A stretch of 64,000 nt of DNA from Bacillus sp. BHET2 (GCF_005938125.1 NZ_VCQN01000001.1:682001-746000); one strand, 5' to 3'; shown: positions 1-8,306, counted from the first letter of the stretch. Translations and numbers: made by a program. Notes: a model not told the origin generated them from the letters alone.

Positions 1-482
1 TGTTTATCTGCATGGTAGGCGACGGATTGATTGCCTTTTCTTTTGTTGCAGGGCTAGGAGCCTTCCTGCTCGGACACCTAATATATGTGACGGGATTTTT
101 GCGGATGTTCAGTTCGAATAAGGTGCGACTCATGGCCATATTGCCGATTGCACTCTATTCCTTCTTCATTGGTCGGCAGTTGATTGCCTCGTTATTGGTG
201 GAGGGAAACGATGGGCTCGTGATCCCGGTTATTGCGTATATGTTGGTCATATCCGTGATGGCGTTTTCCGCTATCCAGACAGGCAACAAGTTGGCCACGG
301 CTGGAAGTATCCTGTTTGTCATCTCGGATTCCATCTTGTCATGGAATATGTTTGTATCAGCCATTCCATATGGTGACATCTTCATCATGGCCACCTATTA
401 TTCTGCACAATTCCTGATTGCGAACAGTGTAACGGAATTTCGTAGCAAAGAAGAAGCTAAGAGCATCTCCAATTCGATATAA
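1..482 (+). CDS. YhhN family membrane protein (5' end outside window)
   Basis: The reading frame is open from the window edge (phase from base 3) to the TAA at 480-482, so the N-terminus is missing. The visible part has at least five hydrophobic segments. It starts at the motif FICMVGDGLIAF, followed by GLGAFLLGHLIYVTGF, which matches the middle of YhhN/TMEM86-type proteins. Some family members are lysoplasmalogenases, which hydrolyse vinyl-ether lysophospholipids; that activity is not established for Bacillus members. The ATG at 12 is an internal Met, not the start. Function is inferred from family resemblance only. Confidence 0.75.
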   Translation, partial: FICMVGDGLIAFSFVAGLGAFLLGHLIYVTGFLRMFSSNKVRLMAILPIALYSFFIGRQLIASLLVEGNDGLVIPVIAYMLVISVMAFSAIQTGNKLATAGSILFVISDSILSWNMFVSAIPYGDIFIMATYYSAQFLIANSVTEFRSKEEAKSISNSI

Positions 483-547
483 ATCTTGGTTCAGCCTGTC
501 GAGAATCCTCTACAGGTGTATTTATTTTTGAGAAGTTGTAAAAAAAT

Positions 548-574
548 CCAAACTTTTTCTTGCAGCGAAACGTC
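548..574 (+). promoter_or_regulatory. candidate ECF-sigma-type promoter
   Basis: CCAAAC (548-553) is followed by 17 bases and then CGTC (571-574). This resembles the AAC / N16-17 / CGTC layout recognised by Bacillus ECF sigma factors such as SigM and SigX. It lies about 40 bases upstream of the ECF sigma gene at 615, which fits autoregulation. The -35 match is partial (no TG before AAAC). No transcript evidence is available here. Confidence 0.5.
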
Positions 575-614
575 ATATTAACAGAGATACATATAAAGCA
601 GGTGACTTTGAAAA

Positions 615-1163
615 ATGGAACAACAGGGGAATTACACTAAATCCGAGAAAGATCGATTACTTGAGGAGGCCATGACCAAATACGGAAATGATGTCTATTA
701 TATTGTCTATTCTTATGTGAAGGACCACAGCCTCGCCGAGGATCTCACACAGGAAATCTTCATCAAATTTTATCAAAAGATGGATACCTTCCGCGAGGAC
801 TCCTCCCTCAAAACATGGATTATCAGCGTAGCGGTCAATCACTGCAAGGATTATCTAAGGCGTTGGGACACGAGGATGGTCAGTATATCGAATAAAATCA
901 ATGATATGGTGAAAGGGAAGATGGGTGCACCTGAACAAACCGTGATCGAGAAAGAACAGAATTCTGAGCTGATCCAAAACGTCTTGTCACTGCCTATCAA
1001 ATATCGGGAAGTCATCTTTTTGTACTATTTTGAAGAGATGAAGCTATCAGAGATCGGAGCCTGTATGGATATAAACACCAATACCGTAAAGACCCGGTTG
1101 ACGCGTGGGAAGGCATTACTCGGTTCAACGATTAAACGCAATGAGGTGTATAACAATGGATGA
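615..1163 (+). CDS. ECF (group 4) RNA polymerase sigma factor
   Basis: A protein of 182 residues, the usual ECF length. Region 2 contains AEDLTQEIFIKFYQKM (about residues 41-56) and the -10 recognition helix around SSLKTWIISVAVNHCKDYLRR. Region 4 near residues 135-165 holds a helix-turn-helix with LSEIGACMDINTNTVKTRL, which would contact the -35 element. The RBS is AGGTGA shortly before ATG 615. It overlaps the next gene by 8 bases (ATGGATGA), the usual sigma/anti-sigma coupling. It probably directs RNA polymerase to envelope-stress or similar promoters, including its own at 548-574. The exact subgroup was not assigned. Confidence 0.9.
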   Translation: MEQQGNYTKSEKDRLLEEAMTKYGNDVYYIVYSYVKDHSLAEDLTQEIFIKFYQKMDTFREDSSLKTWIISVAVNHCKDYLRRWDTRMVSISNKINDMVKGKMGAPEQTVIEKEQNSELIQNVLSLPIKYREVIFLYYFEEMKLSEIGACMDINTNTVKTRLTRGKALLGSTIKRNEVYNNG

Positions 1164-1809
1164 GCTGAAACAGCTACGTGGTTTAATGAAAGAAGAGACC
1201 TTTAAAGGTCATGGTTTCACAAGCAAAATGAGAGAAAATATCTTGAATGAGATTCATTCGCAACGAACGTCCAAGTCCTTCTCATTCAACAAACAAATCT
1301 TTGCACCTGTGATGTCTGTTCTATTCCTTGCAGCATGCCTATCTGTGTTTGTCTATTTTGGTGGAACCCAATTAGGATTGATTGATGAAAACAATGCCAG
1401 CGCTCCTTTCTACGACTATGATGACTCTGATCGGCCAGCCTCACTCCGGGATGAGTTCAAGTTTCTCACCAAGTCTCCATTTGAGGTGGAAAGGGTCACG
1501 ATGAAAACTAGTGATGATCCATTAGGAAAGCTTGATACCGTCACGTTGGAAGGAAAAGAAAACCAAATTCTTAAATTGACTTTTCAATCCCTTACACCGG
1601 ATACGGACCTCCAATTCTCACAGAAAAAAGTGAAAGTCGGTCAGTATTCAGGAAGTTATTCTGAGTCCGATGGTCCGGCTAAGGTCAGTCACATCGCATG
1701 GATTGAAGACAACGTAATCAAATACGAAATGGAATACATACCAGGACAAACAGATGTCACCCTTACAAAACGTGACATGATTAAAATGGCTGAATCCTTT
1801 CGACATTAA
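1156..1809 (+). CDS. probable membrane anti-sigma factor
   Basis: The start is taken at ATG 1156, preceded by GAGGTG and overlapping the sigma stop; an in-frame ATG at 1105 lies inside the sigma gene and has no RBS. The protein has 217 residues: a charged cytoplasmic N-terminus (MDELKQLRGLMKEET), one membrane segment near residues 52-72 (IFAPVMSVLFLAACLSVFV), and an extracytoplasmic domain of about 140 residues. This is the topology of ECF anti-sigma factors, but no zinc-binding HxxxCxxC motif is visible, so it is not a ZAS-type protein. The role is inferred from gene order, overlap and topology. Confidence 0.65.
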   Translation: MDELKQLRGLMKEETFKGHGFTSKMRENILNEIHSQRTSKSFSFNKQIFAPVMSVLFLAACLSVFVYFGGTQLGLIDENNASAPFYDYDDSDRPASLRDEFKFLTKSPFEVERVTMKTSDDPLGKLDTVTLEGKENQILKLTFQSLTPDTDLQFSQKKVKVGQYSGSYSESDGPAKVSHIAWIEDNVIKYEMEYIPGQTDVTLTKRDMIKMAESFRH

Positions 1810-1810
1810 A

Positions 1811-1848
1811 AGAAAAGGATGATGGATCCCATTTCCATCATCTTTTCT
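1811..1848. terminator. bidirectional intrinsic terminator
   Basis: The arms AGAAAAGGATGATGGA and TCCATCATCTTTTCT form a hairpin with one bulge. T-rich and A-rich flanks lie on either side. It sits between the convergent anti-sigma gene (+) and the secreted protein gene (-) and can serve both. Confidence 0.75.
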
Positions 1849-1849
1849 C

Positions 1850-2143
1850 TTAAGAAGTTCCGTATTCAACCTTTACGATCGCTCCGCTATTGTTATAGGT
1901 GACTTCTTTCCACTGACTTCCACCATTTGCACTTCGGTATACAATGATCTTATAGCTGCCTGATACAAAGCGATACGATTCTTGCCAGGTGACGCCACCA
2001 CCGCCACCGCCGTCTTCGATGACCTTTGAACCGTCATCTTCTGAAGCGCTTATATGGGCAATTCCCACTGCTGCACCTGTAGAAAAAATCAATGAAGACG
2101 CGATAATACACTTTGCCGAATACTGAAAGAAACGATTGATCAT
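1850..2143 (-). CDS. small secreted glycine-rich protein, unknown function
   Basis: A protein of 97 residues. The N-terminus has a positive start (MINRFFQYSAK), a hydrophobic core (CIIASSLIFSTGAAVGIAHI) and a likely signal peptidase site near SAS-ED, so export is probable. The mature part carries six consecutive glycines (DGGGGGGVTW) and then a short beta-rich stretch (YRFVSGSYKIIVYRSANGG). The RBS AAAGGGGA lies before the ATG. The mature part of about 65 residues was not recognised as a known family. It stands alone, convergent with the anti-sigma gene. Bacteriocin-like or surface peptide are possibilities, neither supported directly. Confidence 0.6.
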   Translation of the reverse strand: MINRFFQYSAKCIIASSLIFSTGAAVGIAHISASEDDGSKVIEDGGGGGGVTWQESYRFVSGSYKIIVYRSANGGSQWKEVTYNNSGAIVKVEYGTS

Positions 2144-2421
2144 AACTATCCCCTTTTGTTATAAAATGGTATTATTGTAAGTCAATCATACTATAGTAGT
2201 TTTCCGTTCAATTCAGTGGTCTGCACTCTTCTGATAGGAATATCATCTCTAATAGGATAGAAATCTCCATGTTTCTTGTAAGATATTAAGATTTTAATAT
2301 TTTGCATGAGTGTGTTTGGAATGGATGTCGTCTTAGTGGCATCAGGACTTATCAGCAAAGATAGGCTAGTCAAAACAAGCCGGTGAAACGTATATAATGA
2401 GATAAATGGAGATGAAGTAAA

Positions 2422-2830
2422 GTGATCAAAAATAAAGTTTCACTCATATGCTCAGCGGTAATTTTCTGTATCTGTATGTCTTTATATTTTCCGTTTCCTG
2501 ATAATGAAATGATCGATGCACGAACGACTTTCATGTCCTTTCCCATAAACGACCATAATGGGTATAACCTGCTTGCCATCTTGGGCTCGGTTTCATTTAT
2601 AATCGCTATCATTTTACTTGTCAGGGGCATCACTAAATACCATATACGAACAGTCATACTCGCTTTATTCGTTTATACACTGTTACCCCTGTTACTCATT
2701 ACAATCTATCAGGAAACATCAGCTAAATGAATTACTTAACGTATCCGGAGTTCACGATCATATTACTAGTGGATCATCCATGGATATTCATTTTCAATTA
2801 ATCGACGGGGAGACTACCCGGCAAATGTAA
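2422..2830 (+). pseudogene. membrane protein gene with internal deletion and frameshift
   Basis: From GTG 2422 (GGAG about 9 bases upstream) a frame encodes about 102 residues with three hydrophobic segments, starting MIKNKVSLICSAVIF, and stops at 2730. In the +2 frame directly after, about 34 residues up to the stop at 2830 look protein-like (NELLNVSGVHDHI, then HFQLIDGETTR). From memory, related Bacillus proteins carry both the N-terminal part and such a C-terminus, separated by some 70-90 residues in one frame. I therefore read this as one gene that lost its middle. The N-terminal fragment could still be made as a membrane protein. Confidence 0.55.
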
Positions 2831-2862
2831 TAATTTTTCAGAAACAAGGGAGATTTGTTTCA

Positions 2863-3003
2863 ATGACAAAAGACATAAGAAATCTGTTATTATCTATTTC
2901 TTTTCTACTTGCCGTAGTATCATTAGGTATAGTACTAAACTATTTCGACGTTCCTCAGGCAGGGGAACTAGGAAAGCTATTCAAACGAATAAAAGGTAGT
3001 TGA
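2863..3003 (+). CDS. 46-residue single-pass membrane protein
   Basis: ATG 2863 follows GGGAG with a spacing of about 10 bases. It encodes 46 residues: a short charged start (MTKDIRN), one hydrophobic helix (LLLSISFLLAVVSLGIVL) and a basic amphipathic tail (GELGKLFKRIKGS), ending at the TGA 3001-3003. No family is recognised. The membrane helix with a positive C-terminus is compatible with a small regulatory membrane protein, but also with a non-functional short ORF. Confidence 0.5.
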   Translation: MTKDIRNLLLSISFLLAVVSLGIVLNYFDVPQAGELGKLFKRIKGS

Positions 3004-3036
3004 TCTACTAATGATAAGAAAGGGTGTAGCGTACCT

Positions 3037-3609
3037 ATGAATCTAGTATATGGAGTCATCTCAGAAGAAAGAGCGGAAGCCTGTCGGAACTTGTGTAATG
3101 AACTGATGGAGTTTCAGAAATCCAAGGCCGTCATAAATCCGGAATGGTTTGACAGCATGAATTTTGAAACTAGGATGGTACCTTCGATTAAGCAGGCCAT
3201 ACACAATTTTATTGTAGTGGTGAAAGATACTCATAACAATGATGAGATCGTCGCCTATGTGTATACAAACGTCTCACCTAAAGAATCGTATTCGAATGAT
3301 TTTGCGACTTTTTTCGATCTATCATCGGTGAAGGAAGACAATGTAGGATGTCTATCCCAATTTTATATTAAAGAAGGCTATCGGCAATACGGCGTTGGGT
3401 CGAAATTATTTACAATGTCAATGGATTGGTTAAAGACATTTGACGATGTTGAAGAATACTTTGTCTTTACATCGAATGGAAACCGTGATGCCTTGGAATT
3501 CTATCAGCGTAAGGGATTCTCGATCTCCCATGACATATTGAATGGCTTTATCACAGTATTACGAAGCAAGAGGCATCTTGATAAAAGGAAAAGGGGTGTT
3601 CATTCGTGA
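3037..3609 (+). CDS. GNAT family N-acetyltransferase
   Basis: A protein of 190 residues. The acetyl-CoA binding signature lies at about residues 108-128 (LSQFYIKEGYRQYGVGSKLF, with the Q/RxxGxG-like RQYGVG loop). A typical C-terminal ALEFYQRKGFSI segment follows, where GNATs close over the cofactor. AAGGGTG precedes ATG 3037. The GTG start of the next gene overlaps its stop, so the two are probably co-translated. The acceptor substrate is unknown. The extended N-terminal part (residues 1-60) is not covered by the core fold. Confidence 0.85.
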   Translation: MNLVYGVISEERAEACRNLCNELMEFQKSKAVINPEWFDSMNFETRMVPSIKQAIHNFIVVVKDTHNNDEIVAYVYTNVSPKESYSNDFATFFDLSSVKEDNVGCLSQFYIKEGYRQYGVGSKLFTMSMDWLKTFDDVEEYFVFTSNGNRDALEFYQRKGFSISHDILNGFITVLRSKRHLDKRKRGVHS

Positions 3610-4202
3610 CAACGAATAGAGCGAATCGTAAGGTAGATGGCTTTCTTAAAAAAGCGAAGAAGTGGAAGGAAGAATTTGAAGAATTTAGAAGGATCATTCT
3701 GGACTTTGAAGAACTGGACGAGGAGATAAAGTGGATGCATCCTTGTTACACATTAGAGGGTAAAAACATCGTGTTAATGCATGGTTTTAAGGACTATTGT
3801 GCACTTCTGTTCCACAAAGGTGTCCTGTTAAAGGATACCCATGGAATTCTCATCCAACAAACGGAGAATGTCCAGGCAGCGCGGCAGATCCGGTTCAGGA
3901 ATGTCGAAGAGATCATAGAAATGGAACCAATCTTGAAATTCTATATCAAAGAAGCCATTGAAGTGGAAAAAGCGGGCATCGAAGTGGAGCTGAAAAAGAC
4001 GGAAGAATACACGATTCCTGAAGAACTTCAACAGAAATTCGAAGAAGTTCCTAGCTTAAAAACATCATTTGAAGCATTGACCCCTGGTCGACAAAGAGCC
4101 TACATTCTCTATTTTTCTCAAGCCAAACAATCCAAGACGCGAGTGAACAGGATTGAAAAATATATGGAGCATATTCTCGATGGTAAAGGATTAAATGATT
4201 GA
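3606..4202 (+). CDS. YdeI family protein (DUF1801 plus OmdA-like C-terminus)
   Basis: A protein of 198 residues starting at GTG 3606, which overlaps the upstream TGA; AAAAGGGG lies ahead of it. The N-terminal DUF1801 domain shows EEIKWMHPCYTLEGKNIVLM and FKDYCALLFHKGVLL. The C-terminal part has FEALTPGRQRAYILYFSQAK followed by TRVNRIEKYMEHILDGKGLND, the signature of YdeI/OmpD-associated proteins. The family is widespread and soluble, and its function is unknown. It forms a two-gene unit with the upstream acetyltransferase. Confidence 0.85.
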   Translation: MTTNRANRKVDGFLKKAKKWKEEFEEFRRIILDFEELDEEIKWMHPCYTLEGKNIVLMHGFKDYCALLFHKGVLLKDTHGILIQQTENVQAARQIRFRNVEEIIEMEPILKFYIKEAIEVEKAGIEVELKKTEEYTIPEELQQKFEEVPSLKTSFEALTPGRQRAYILYFSQAKQSKTRVNRIEKYMEHILDGKGLND

Positions 4203-4236
4203 ACACGTTTCATAGTCATTTTTGCGGGGAGGAATA

Positions 4237-4767
4237 TTGAGGAATTTCACTCTAAAAGAAGCACTTCAGATTCTAGAACGGACACCCAAGACTTTAGATA
4301 GCTTCTTAACTGGATTAGAGGAAGGTTGGCTAGAATGCAATGAAGGCAGAGAAACATGGACTGTTTCCCAGGTTGTCGATCACCTAATCGAGTGCGAGAA
4401 AAGCAACTGGATCCCAAGAATAATGACAATCGTGGAGGAGGGAGAGAATAATACTTTCCCTCCATTTGATCGTGATGCTCACATAACCTTTCCATCTCAC
4501 ACCTCACTCAATCAAAAGCTAACTGACTTTAAAAGATTGCGCACTCAGAATATAGAAACCGTAAAAGGATTTATACAATCTGATAGACAGTTTGAATTGA
4601 CAGGGAAACACCCTGCGTTTGGTGAAGTGAAGCTAAGAGAACTAATCTCCACATGGGTTGTCCACGATCTCACCCATATTTCTCAGATTGTAAGAGTGAT
4701 GGCTGAGCGGTACAGGGAGGATGTTGGACCTTGGGAAGAGTATTTGGGGGTGTTGAAGAAGGGGTGA
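4237..4767 (+). CDS. DinB family metal-binding protein
   Basis: The start is set at TTG 4237 because GGGGAGG (4227-4233) sits at the right distance; the in-frame TTG 4222 lacks an RBS. The four-helix DinB_2 fold is indicated by TWTVSQVVDHLIECE (first metal His) and STWVVHDLTHISQIVRVM (the HDLTHIxQ metal-binding pair). The length of 176 residues suits the family. Relatives include bacillithiol-dependent thiol transferases and proteins of unknown role, so the substrate is open. Confidence 0.85.
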   Translation: MRNFTLKEALQILERTPKTLDSFLTGLEEGWLECNEGRETWTVSQVVDHLIECEKSNWIPRIMTIVEEGENNTFPPFDRDAHITFPSHTSLNQKLTDFKRLRTQNIETVKGFIQSDRQFELTGKHPAFGEVKLRELISTWVVHDLTHISQIVRVMAERYREDVGPWEEYLGVLKKG

Positions 4768-4849
4768 TAGCTGAATACGTATAGATTTTTCTTTAGCTAT
4801 TCCCTTACTGATGGATTGAGCAGTCAATTGGAAGAAAGAAGGCGTTTCA

Positions 4850-5122
4850 TTGTACAGGACTAAATTCACTAAATCAGGATTTTATATTCATCTTATTCTC
4901 TTTATCCTATCTATTGCAGTGCTCATTTTGTTAACGTTATCTGGACCAAACGGAGAAATGACTGACTATACGAACCTTATCATGGGGGTCATCGTGACTT
5001 GCATGATAGTAAATATAGGCGTGATGAGTTACAAACAAGGAAAACCAAGAGCTGGAAGGGTATATCTAGCTTTAACCATTCTTCCTATAGTCTATATTAC
5101 TTTTTGGTTCTTCATTTTTTGA
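4850..5122 (+). CDS. small three-helix membrane protein
   Basis: The start is TTG 4850, preceded by the purine-rich AAGAAGG. The 90 residues contain three hydrophobic segments (IHLILFILSIAVLILLTL, LIMGVIVTCMIVNIGVMSY, VYLALTILPIVYITFWFFIF) joined by short loops. It resembles the many uncharacterised Bacillus membrane proteins of this size. No functional motif is seen. Confidence 0.6.
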   Translation: MYRTKFTKSGFYIHLILFILSIAVLILLTLSGPNGEMTDYTNLIMGVIVTCMIVNIGVMSYKQGKPRAGRVYLALTILPIVYITFWFFIF

Positions 5123-5184
5123 AGTGAATAGAGGAAAGAGTTGAATTAACGGAATATTCGTTTTTTATTGGCAAGAGTAGAAAA

Positions 5185-5430
5185 GTGCTGACAATCTCTT
5201 TTGTTATTGCAAATTTAAGAAAGTTGAGATGGGAACAAGTAAGAAAGAGAATTTTAACGTTTGCCATGCTTTTTATTCCTTTAAGTATTTCTCATTTTCT
5301 CTTAAATGAATATGTTACAGGGTCTGAAACAGAGTTATGGGATTTAGGTATTCCTTTTGGAGTATCAGTAGGATTGGCATTTTCAGATTTAATGTCCTGG
5401 AAAAAGAAGGAAAGAGATGTAGTGGGCTAA
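5185..5430 (+). CDS. small membrane protein, start uncertain
   Basis: The frame is open from 5128 and contains no ATG, GTG or TTG before GTG 5185, and no good RBS is visible for that codon. The residues encoded upstream (EYSFFIGKSRK) look protein-like, so the true start may be a non-standard codon, or the 5' end may be damaged. The product has two hydrophobic stretches (LTFAMLFIPLSISHFLL and FGVSVGLAFSDLM) and a basic end. The function is unknown. Confidence 0.45.
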   Translation: MLTISFVIANLRKLRWEQVRKRILTFAMLFIPLSISHFLLNEYVTGSETELWDLGIPFGVSVGLAFSDLMSWKKKERDVVG

Positions 5431-5487
5431 TTTTCGTATCATGCCCCTGGGTACCCATAGTTCAATTAGTTATAGAGGAGAGATTTT

Positions 5488-5721
5488 TTGTTAAAGATTC
5501 TGCGTATTATTTTTTCAATAGGATCGCTTTCATTTGCAATATATGGACTTATCACGGGTGATTTTAAATTTAATTACATAATGATTCTATTCTTAGGAAT
5601 AACGATGTTGTTGATGGGATTGGAAGAATTTCATAAAGAGCGAAAAGGCTATGGTTGGTTATTTGTTGCTGTGTTTTTATTGACAATCTATACATCTGTT
5701 CAAGGTTATTTGTGGCAGTAA
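5488..5721 (+). CDS. DUF3953-like membrane protein
   Basis: TTG 5488 is preceded by GAGGAG (5475-5480). The 77 residues form three hydrophobic segments with the family-like sequence LRIIFSIGSLSFAIYGLITG, then LFLGITMLLMGLEEFHKERKGYGW. This pattern matches my memory of DUF3953 proteins of Bacillus. The role is unknown. It belongs to a run of small membrane-protein genes in the same orientation. Confidence 0.65.
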   Translation: MLKILRIIFSIGSLSFAIYGLITGDFKFNYIMILFLGITMLLMGLEEFHKERKGYGWLFVAVFLLTIYTSVQGYLWQ

Positions 5722-5792
5722 GCAAAGATAGGATTCGTTTCATAAAGCGTTTTGACTAAATCGGTTCTATTTCAAAAAGAACTTGGGGGCGT

Positions 5793-6284
5793 ATGATGAC
5801 AAGGACAACTGATTCCTTAACCATAATACTGTGTTCAATGCTTTTCCTCGCTGGATGTACAAAAGGAGATGACCGAGTCTCAAATGTTCTTGAAACGTGG
5901 GAAGAGAGTCCAGCGCTCGTGAAAGAAATAACCGTTACCGACGATGGGCAAACGGATGAATTTGTGTTCCGTATAGGCAATAATGGCAAATTGGGTTTTG
6001 GTGAATACGGGCCTTTTAAAGCTGGTGAATCCCAGAAGTACATGTGGCATTTTTGGGGAGATAAAGCTACATTATTACAACCATTTAAAGTAATAGGTGT
6101 AAAGGAAGAAAAACACGAAGAAGTAACGGTGTTTCAATTACCCAAAAGTAACAGTCTTGCTCCAAATGCAGGCGCAGATCATCACTTACCCTCTACAATG
6201 TCCCTTCCTTCTAAGGGGATGTGGAAGTTAATGGTCTATTTTGGAGATGAATTGTTTGGAGAAGTTTATGTGGAAGTGGAATAG
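5793..6284 (+). CDS. lipoprotein, DUF4871-like
   Basis: TTGGGGG precedes two adjacent ATGs (5793 and 5796). A lipobox LFLAGC around residues 18-23 predicts lipid attachment after signal peptidase II cleavage. The mature domain of about 140 residues ends in GMWKLMVYFGDELFGEVYVEVE, reminiscent of the immunoglobulin-like DUF4871 lipoproteins of Bacillus. It is probably anchored to the outer face of the membrane. The ligand is unknown. Confidence 0.7.
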   Translation: MMTRTTDSLTIILCSMLFLAGCTKGDDRVSNVLETWEESPALVKEITVTDDGQTDEFVFRIGNNGKLGFGEYGPFKAGESQKYMWHFWGDKATLLQPFKVIGVKEEKHEEVTVFQLPKSNSLAPNAGADHHLPSTMSLPSKGMWKLMVYFGDELFGEVYVEVE

Positions 6285-6425
6285 AAGTACGGCATGATAA
6301 CCGCACCCATATGCTAATAATTCTAATACACAATATTTATTAATCAATTTTCAGAAATCACCGGATTATGAGTAAGACCAGGAAGGTTTCTACATAAAAA
6401 TCAATCTAAAAAAGTAGGTGTAGTA

Positions 6426-7202
6426 ATGTTACCACCTAAAAGTATCCTATCCACATGGCGGAAATTTGATGGATTTCCAATGGAGACGTTAACGAAAACG
6501 TGGGTTTACAGCAAGGATGGGAGTAAGAAGCAACGGGAAGTATCATTAATGAGAGAACACAGAAAACAATATGGCATCACAGGGAATTGTTTTGACCTCT
6601 CCATTTGGTTATTAGATGAATTCAAGAAGGATGGAATTGAAGCCTATCCCATCGGCCGTCATTTGAATACGGAAGATGCTCACGTTGCCGTCATTGCTTT
6701 AGATGAAGAGGGCCATCGCTTTTTGTGCGATTTAGGAGACCAATGGTTAAAACCTATTTTAGTAGATTCCAAATGTGAAGAGTACACTGATGAGAGACTT
6801 ACTGGTTTTTTTCCAGCTGCGCATGTCCAAATCTTGCCAGATGAAACGAATATAGCGATTCATTATCATAGACCAAACGGGAAAATTTCAAAACAAACGT
6901 TTGATCTGCAACCGATTGAAATGGAATTCTTCATGAAGGCAGCAGAGTTCTCTCAAAATATGATAAAACCACAGCCTTTACTGGAATGTAGAGTCCCTTA
7001 TAAATCCGAAATTGCTCATTGGGAATTTTACAACTGGGAAAGCTTCTTGAGTACGAGTGAGGGGCTAATAAAAGAACCGCCGTGTCATATAATGGAAGAG
7101 TGGATTGTTAGAATACATCATAGAACAGGTTATGATAAAACTTTCTTGTCAGAAGTCTTAAGGCAGTATGAGTCATTGGCGAAGATGAATTTATTATTAT
7201 AA
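6426..7202 (+). CDS. arylamine N-acetyltransferase-like / papain-fold protein
   Basis: A protein of 258 residues with a plausible Cys-His-Asp triad in the order found in arylamine N-acetyltransferases and transglutaminase-like enzymes: C55 in GITGNCFDLSIWLLDEF, H86 in DAHVAVIAL and D102 in FLCDLGDQW. Similarity to NAT beyond the triad is weak (NATs usually have GRCFELN), so the reaction is uncertain. GTAGGTGTAGTA lies before ATG 6426. It is transcribed alone between the lipoprotein gene and the DUF4181 pair. Confidence 0.6.
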   Translation: MLPPKSILSTWRKFDGFPMETLTKTWVYSKDGSKKQREVSLMREHRKQYGITGNCFDLSIWLLDEFKKDGIEAYPIGRHLNTEDAHVAVIALDEEGHRFLCDLGDQWLKPILVDSKCEEYTDERLTGFFPAAHVQILPDETNIAIHYHRPNGKISKQTFDLQPIEMEFFMKAAEFSQNMIKPQPLLECRVPYKSEIAHWEFYNWESFLSTSEGLIKEPPCHIMEEWIVRIHHRTGYDKTFLSEVLRQYESLAKMNLLL

Positions 7203-7246
7203 TTAATCAAAATACTGTCCTCAAAGGTTGCTAGGAGGAATAATAG

Positions 7247-7606
7247 ATGAATTCTTTTTATCACTTTATTATCTATATCGTCGTCTCATTCTTTGCATTC
7301 TTCTTAGTCGAAAGACTTGTGAGAAGAAAGTGGGGGATACGCTCTACCCGGAAAATGGGATATCAAGGTATCAATTCCATTCATACCTGGGGGCAACGTA
7401 TCATATGGGCTGTTTTTTTTGTGAATGTAGTGTTCGACAGCTCGGGACTGATCAATGCGATGATCATCATGGTTCTTTGTGTGTTCGACACCTTTATGCA
7501 ATGGAAGTTCAATCATGCAGAGAGAGAATACATCATTTCCTTCATGGGGTTAGTGTTCTTTATCCTCTTTATTTCAGTAGGATATACATTTGAATTGCTC
7601 CTATAA
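7247..7606 (+). CDS. DUF4181 family membrane protein (copy 1)
   Basis: AGGAGG lies 10 bases before ATG 7247. The 119 residues show an N-terminal membrane helix (IIYIVVSFFAFFLVERLV), then a charged stretch with GINSIHTWGQRI, and three more hydrophobic segments. The same architecture is repeated in the next gene, so the two are tandem paralogues, 27 bases apart and probably co-transcribed. The function of DUF4181 is unknown. Confidence 0.7.
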   Translation: MNSFYHFIIYIVVSFFAFFLVERLVRRKWGIRSTRKMGYQGINSIHTWGQRIIWAVFFVNVVFDSSGLINAMIIMVLCVFDTFMQWKFNHAEREYIISFMGLVFFILFISVGYTFELLL

Positions 7607-7633
7607 CAAAGGAAAATAAAGGAGGTAATCCTA

Positions 7634-8056
7634 TTGGGTTTTGCTCAGTATTTCTTCATAAAACTTTTATTCGTTATGGTGATGTACTTCTTATTCATTT
7701 ACCTGTTTCATCATTTGATCAGCAGGTGGTTGGACGTAGAGAAGAGAAAAATCTTTTCCCATGAGCTCATTAACGCTCAGCATGAAAAGGGAGATAAGGT
7801 CATTCGATCATTGGCTGCAGTGACTTATATAGTTGGATTCATTATCATTATTGTCACTGACTTTGAACCAGACAGCTGGTATTTCCAACTTTATGGGATC
7901 ATGGCATTCTTTTTTGTGGTTGGACAATTGTGGAAAGCTTTTATGGAGAAAAAAAATATAGACGATATACGTGAATTTACATATACAATGATGGAAACCG
8001 GATTTCACATCTTCTTGTTTATTGCTATTTTCTCAACAGTAAACTGGCTTTATTAA
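7634..8056 (+). CDS. DUF4181 family membrane protein (copy 2)
   Basis: The start is TTG 7634 after a strong GGAGGT. The 140 residues show the family order: N-terminal helix (LLFVMVMYFLFIYLFHHLISRWL), the cytoplasmic segment KRKIFSHELINAQHEKGDKVIR, then three hydrophobic helices. It is more divergent from copy 1 than a recent duplication would be. It lies between copy 1 and another small membrane gene, all in one direction. Confidence 0.7.
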   Translation: MGFAQYFFIKLLFVMVMYFLFIYLFHHLISRWLDVEKRKIFSHELINAQHEKGDKVIRSLAAVTYIVGFIIIIVTDFEPDSWYFQLYGIMAFFFVVGQLWKAFMEKKNIDDIREFTYTMMETGFHIFLFIAIFSTVNWLY

Positions 8057-8093
8057 GGCAAATGATTGCAATTATTGATAAGGAGGATACGCT

Positions 8094-8306
8094 ATGAAAG
8101 AAAATCTCACACTAGCTTGGATCGCTTCGTGGTTTGCACTTGTTGGACAGTTAGCGTTTTTTATCGTCGTGGCGAGCCTCACGGGAGAATGGCGTTACAT
8201 AATGTGGAGTTTTATCGTAAGTATGTCAGCAGGTGTTCCTTGTATGATTCTTACCAGGCAAGCACAGAAAAGGGGAAATCAGAAAGCTGATTTATTAGAA
8301 GATTAA
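8094..8306 (+). CDS. 70-residue two-helix membrane protein
   Basis: AAGGAGG precedes ATG 8094 by a good distance. The 70 residues contain two hydrophobic helices (LAWIASWFALVGQLAFFIVVA and YIMWSFIVSMSAGVPCMIL) and a charged C-terminus. It is probably the last gene of the 7247-8306 unit. No family was recognised. Confidence 0.65.
   Translation: MKENLTLAWIASWFALVGQLAFFIVVASLTGEWRYIMWSFIVSMSAGVPCMILTRQAQKRGNQKADLLED

Noticed and set aside
2191-2373. 60-codon minus-strand ORF, and the overlapping 2370-2657 frame
   Set aside because: No start context; antisense to the + strand membrane-protein gene, which has the RBS and the family-like sequence.
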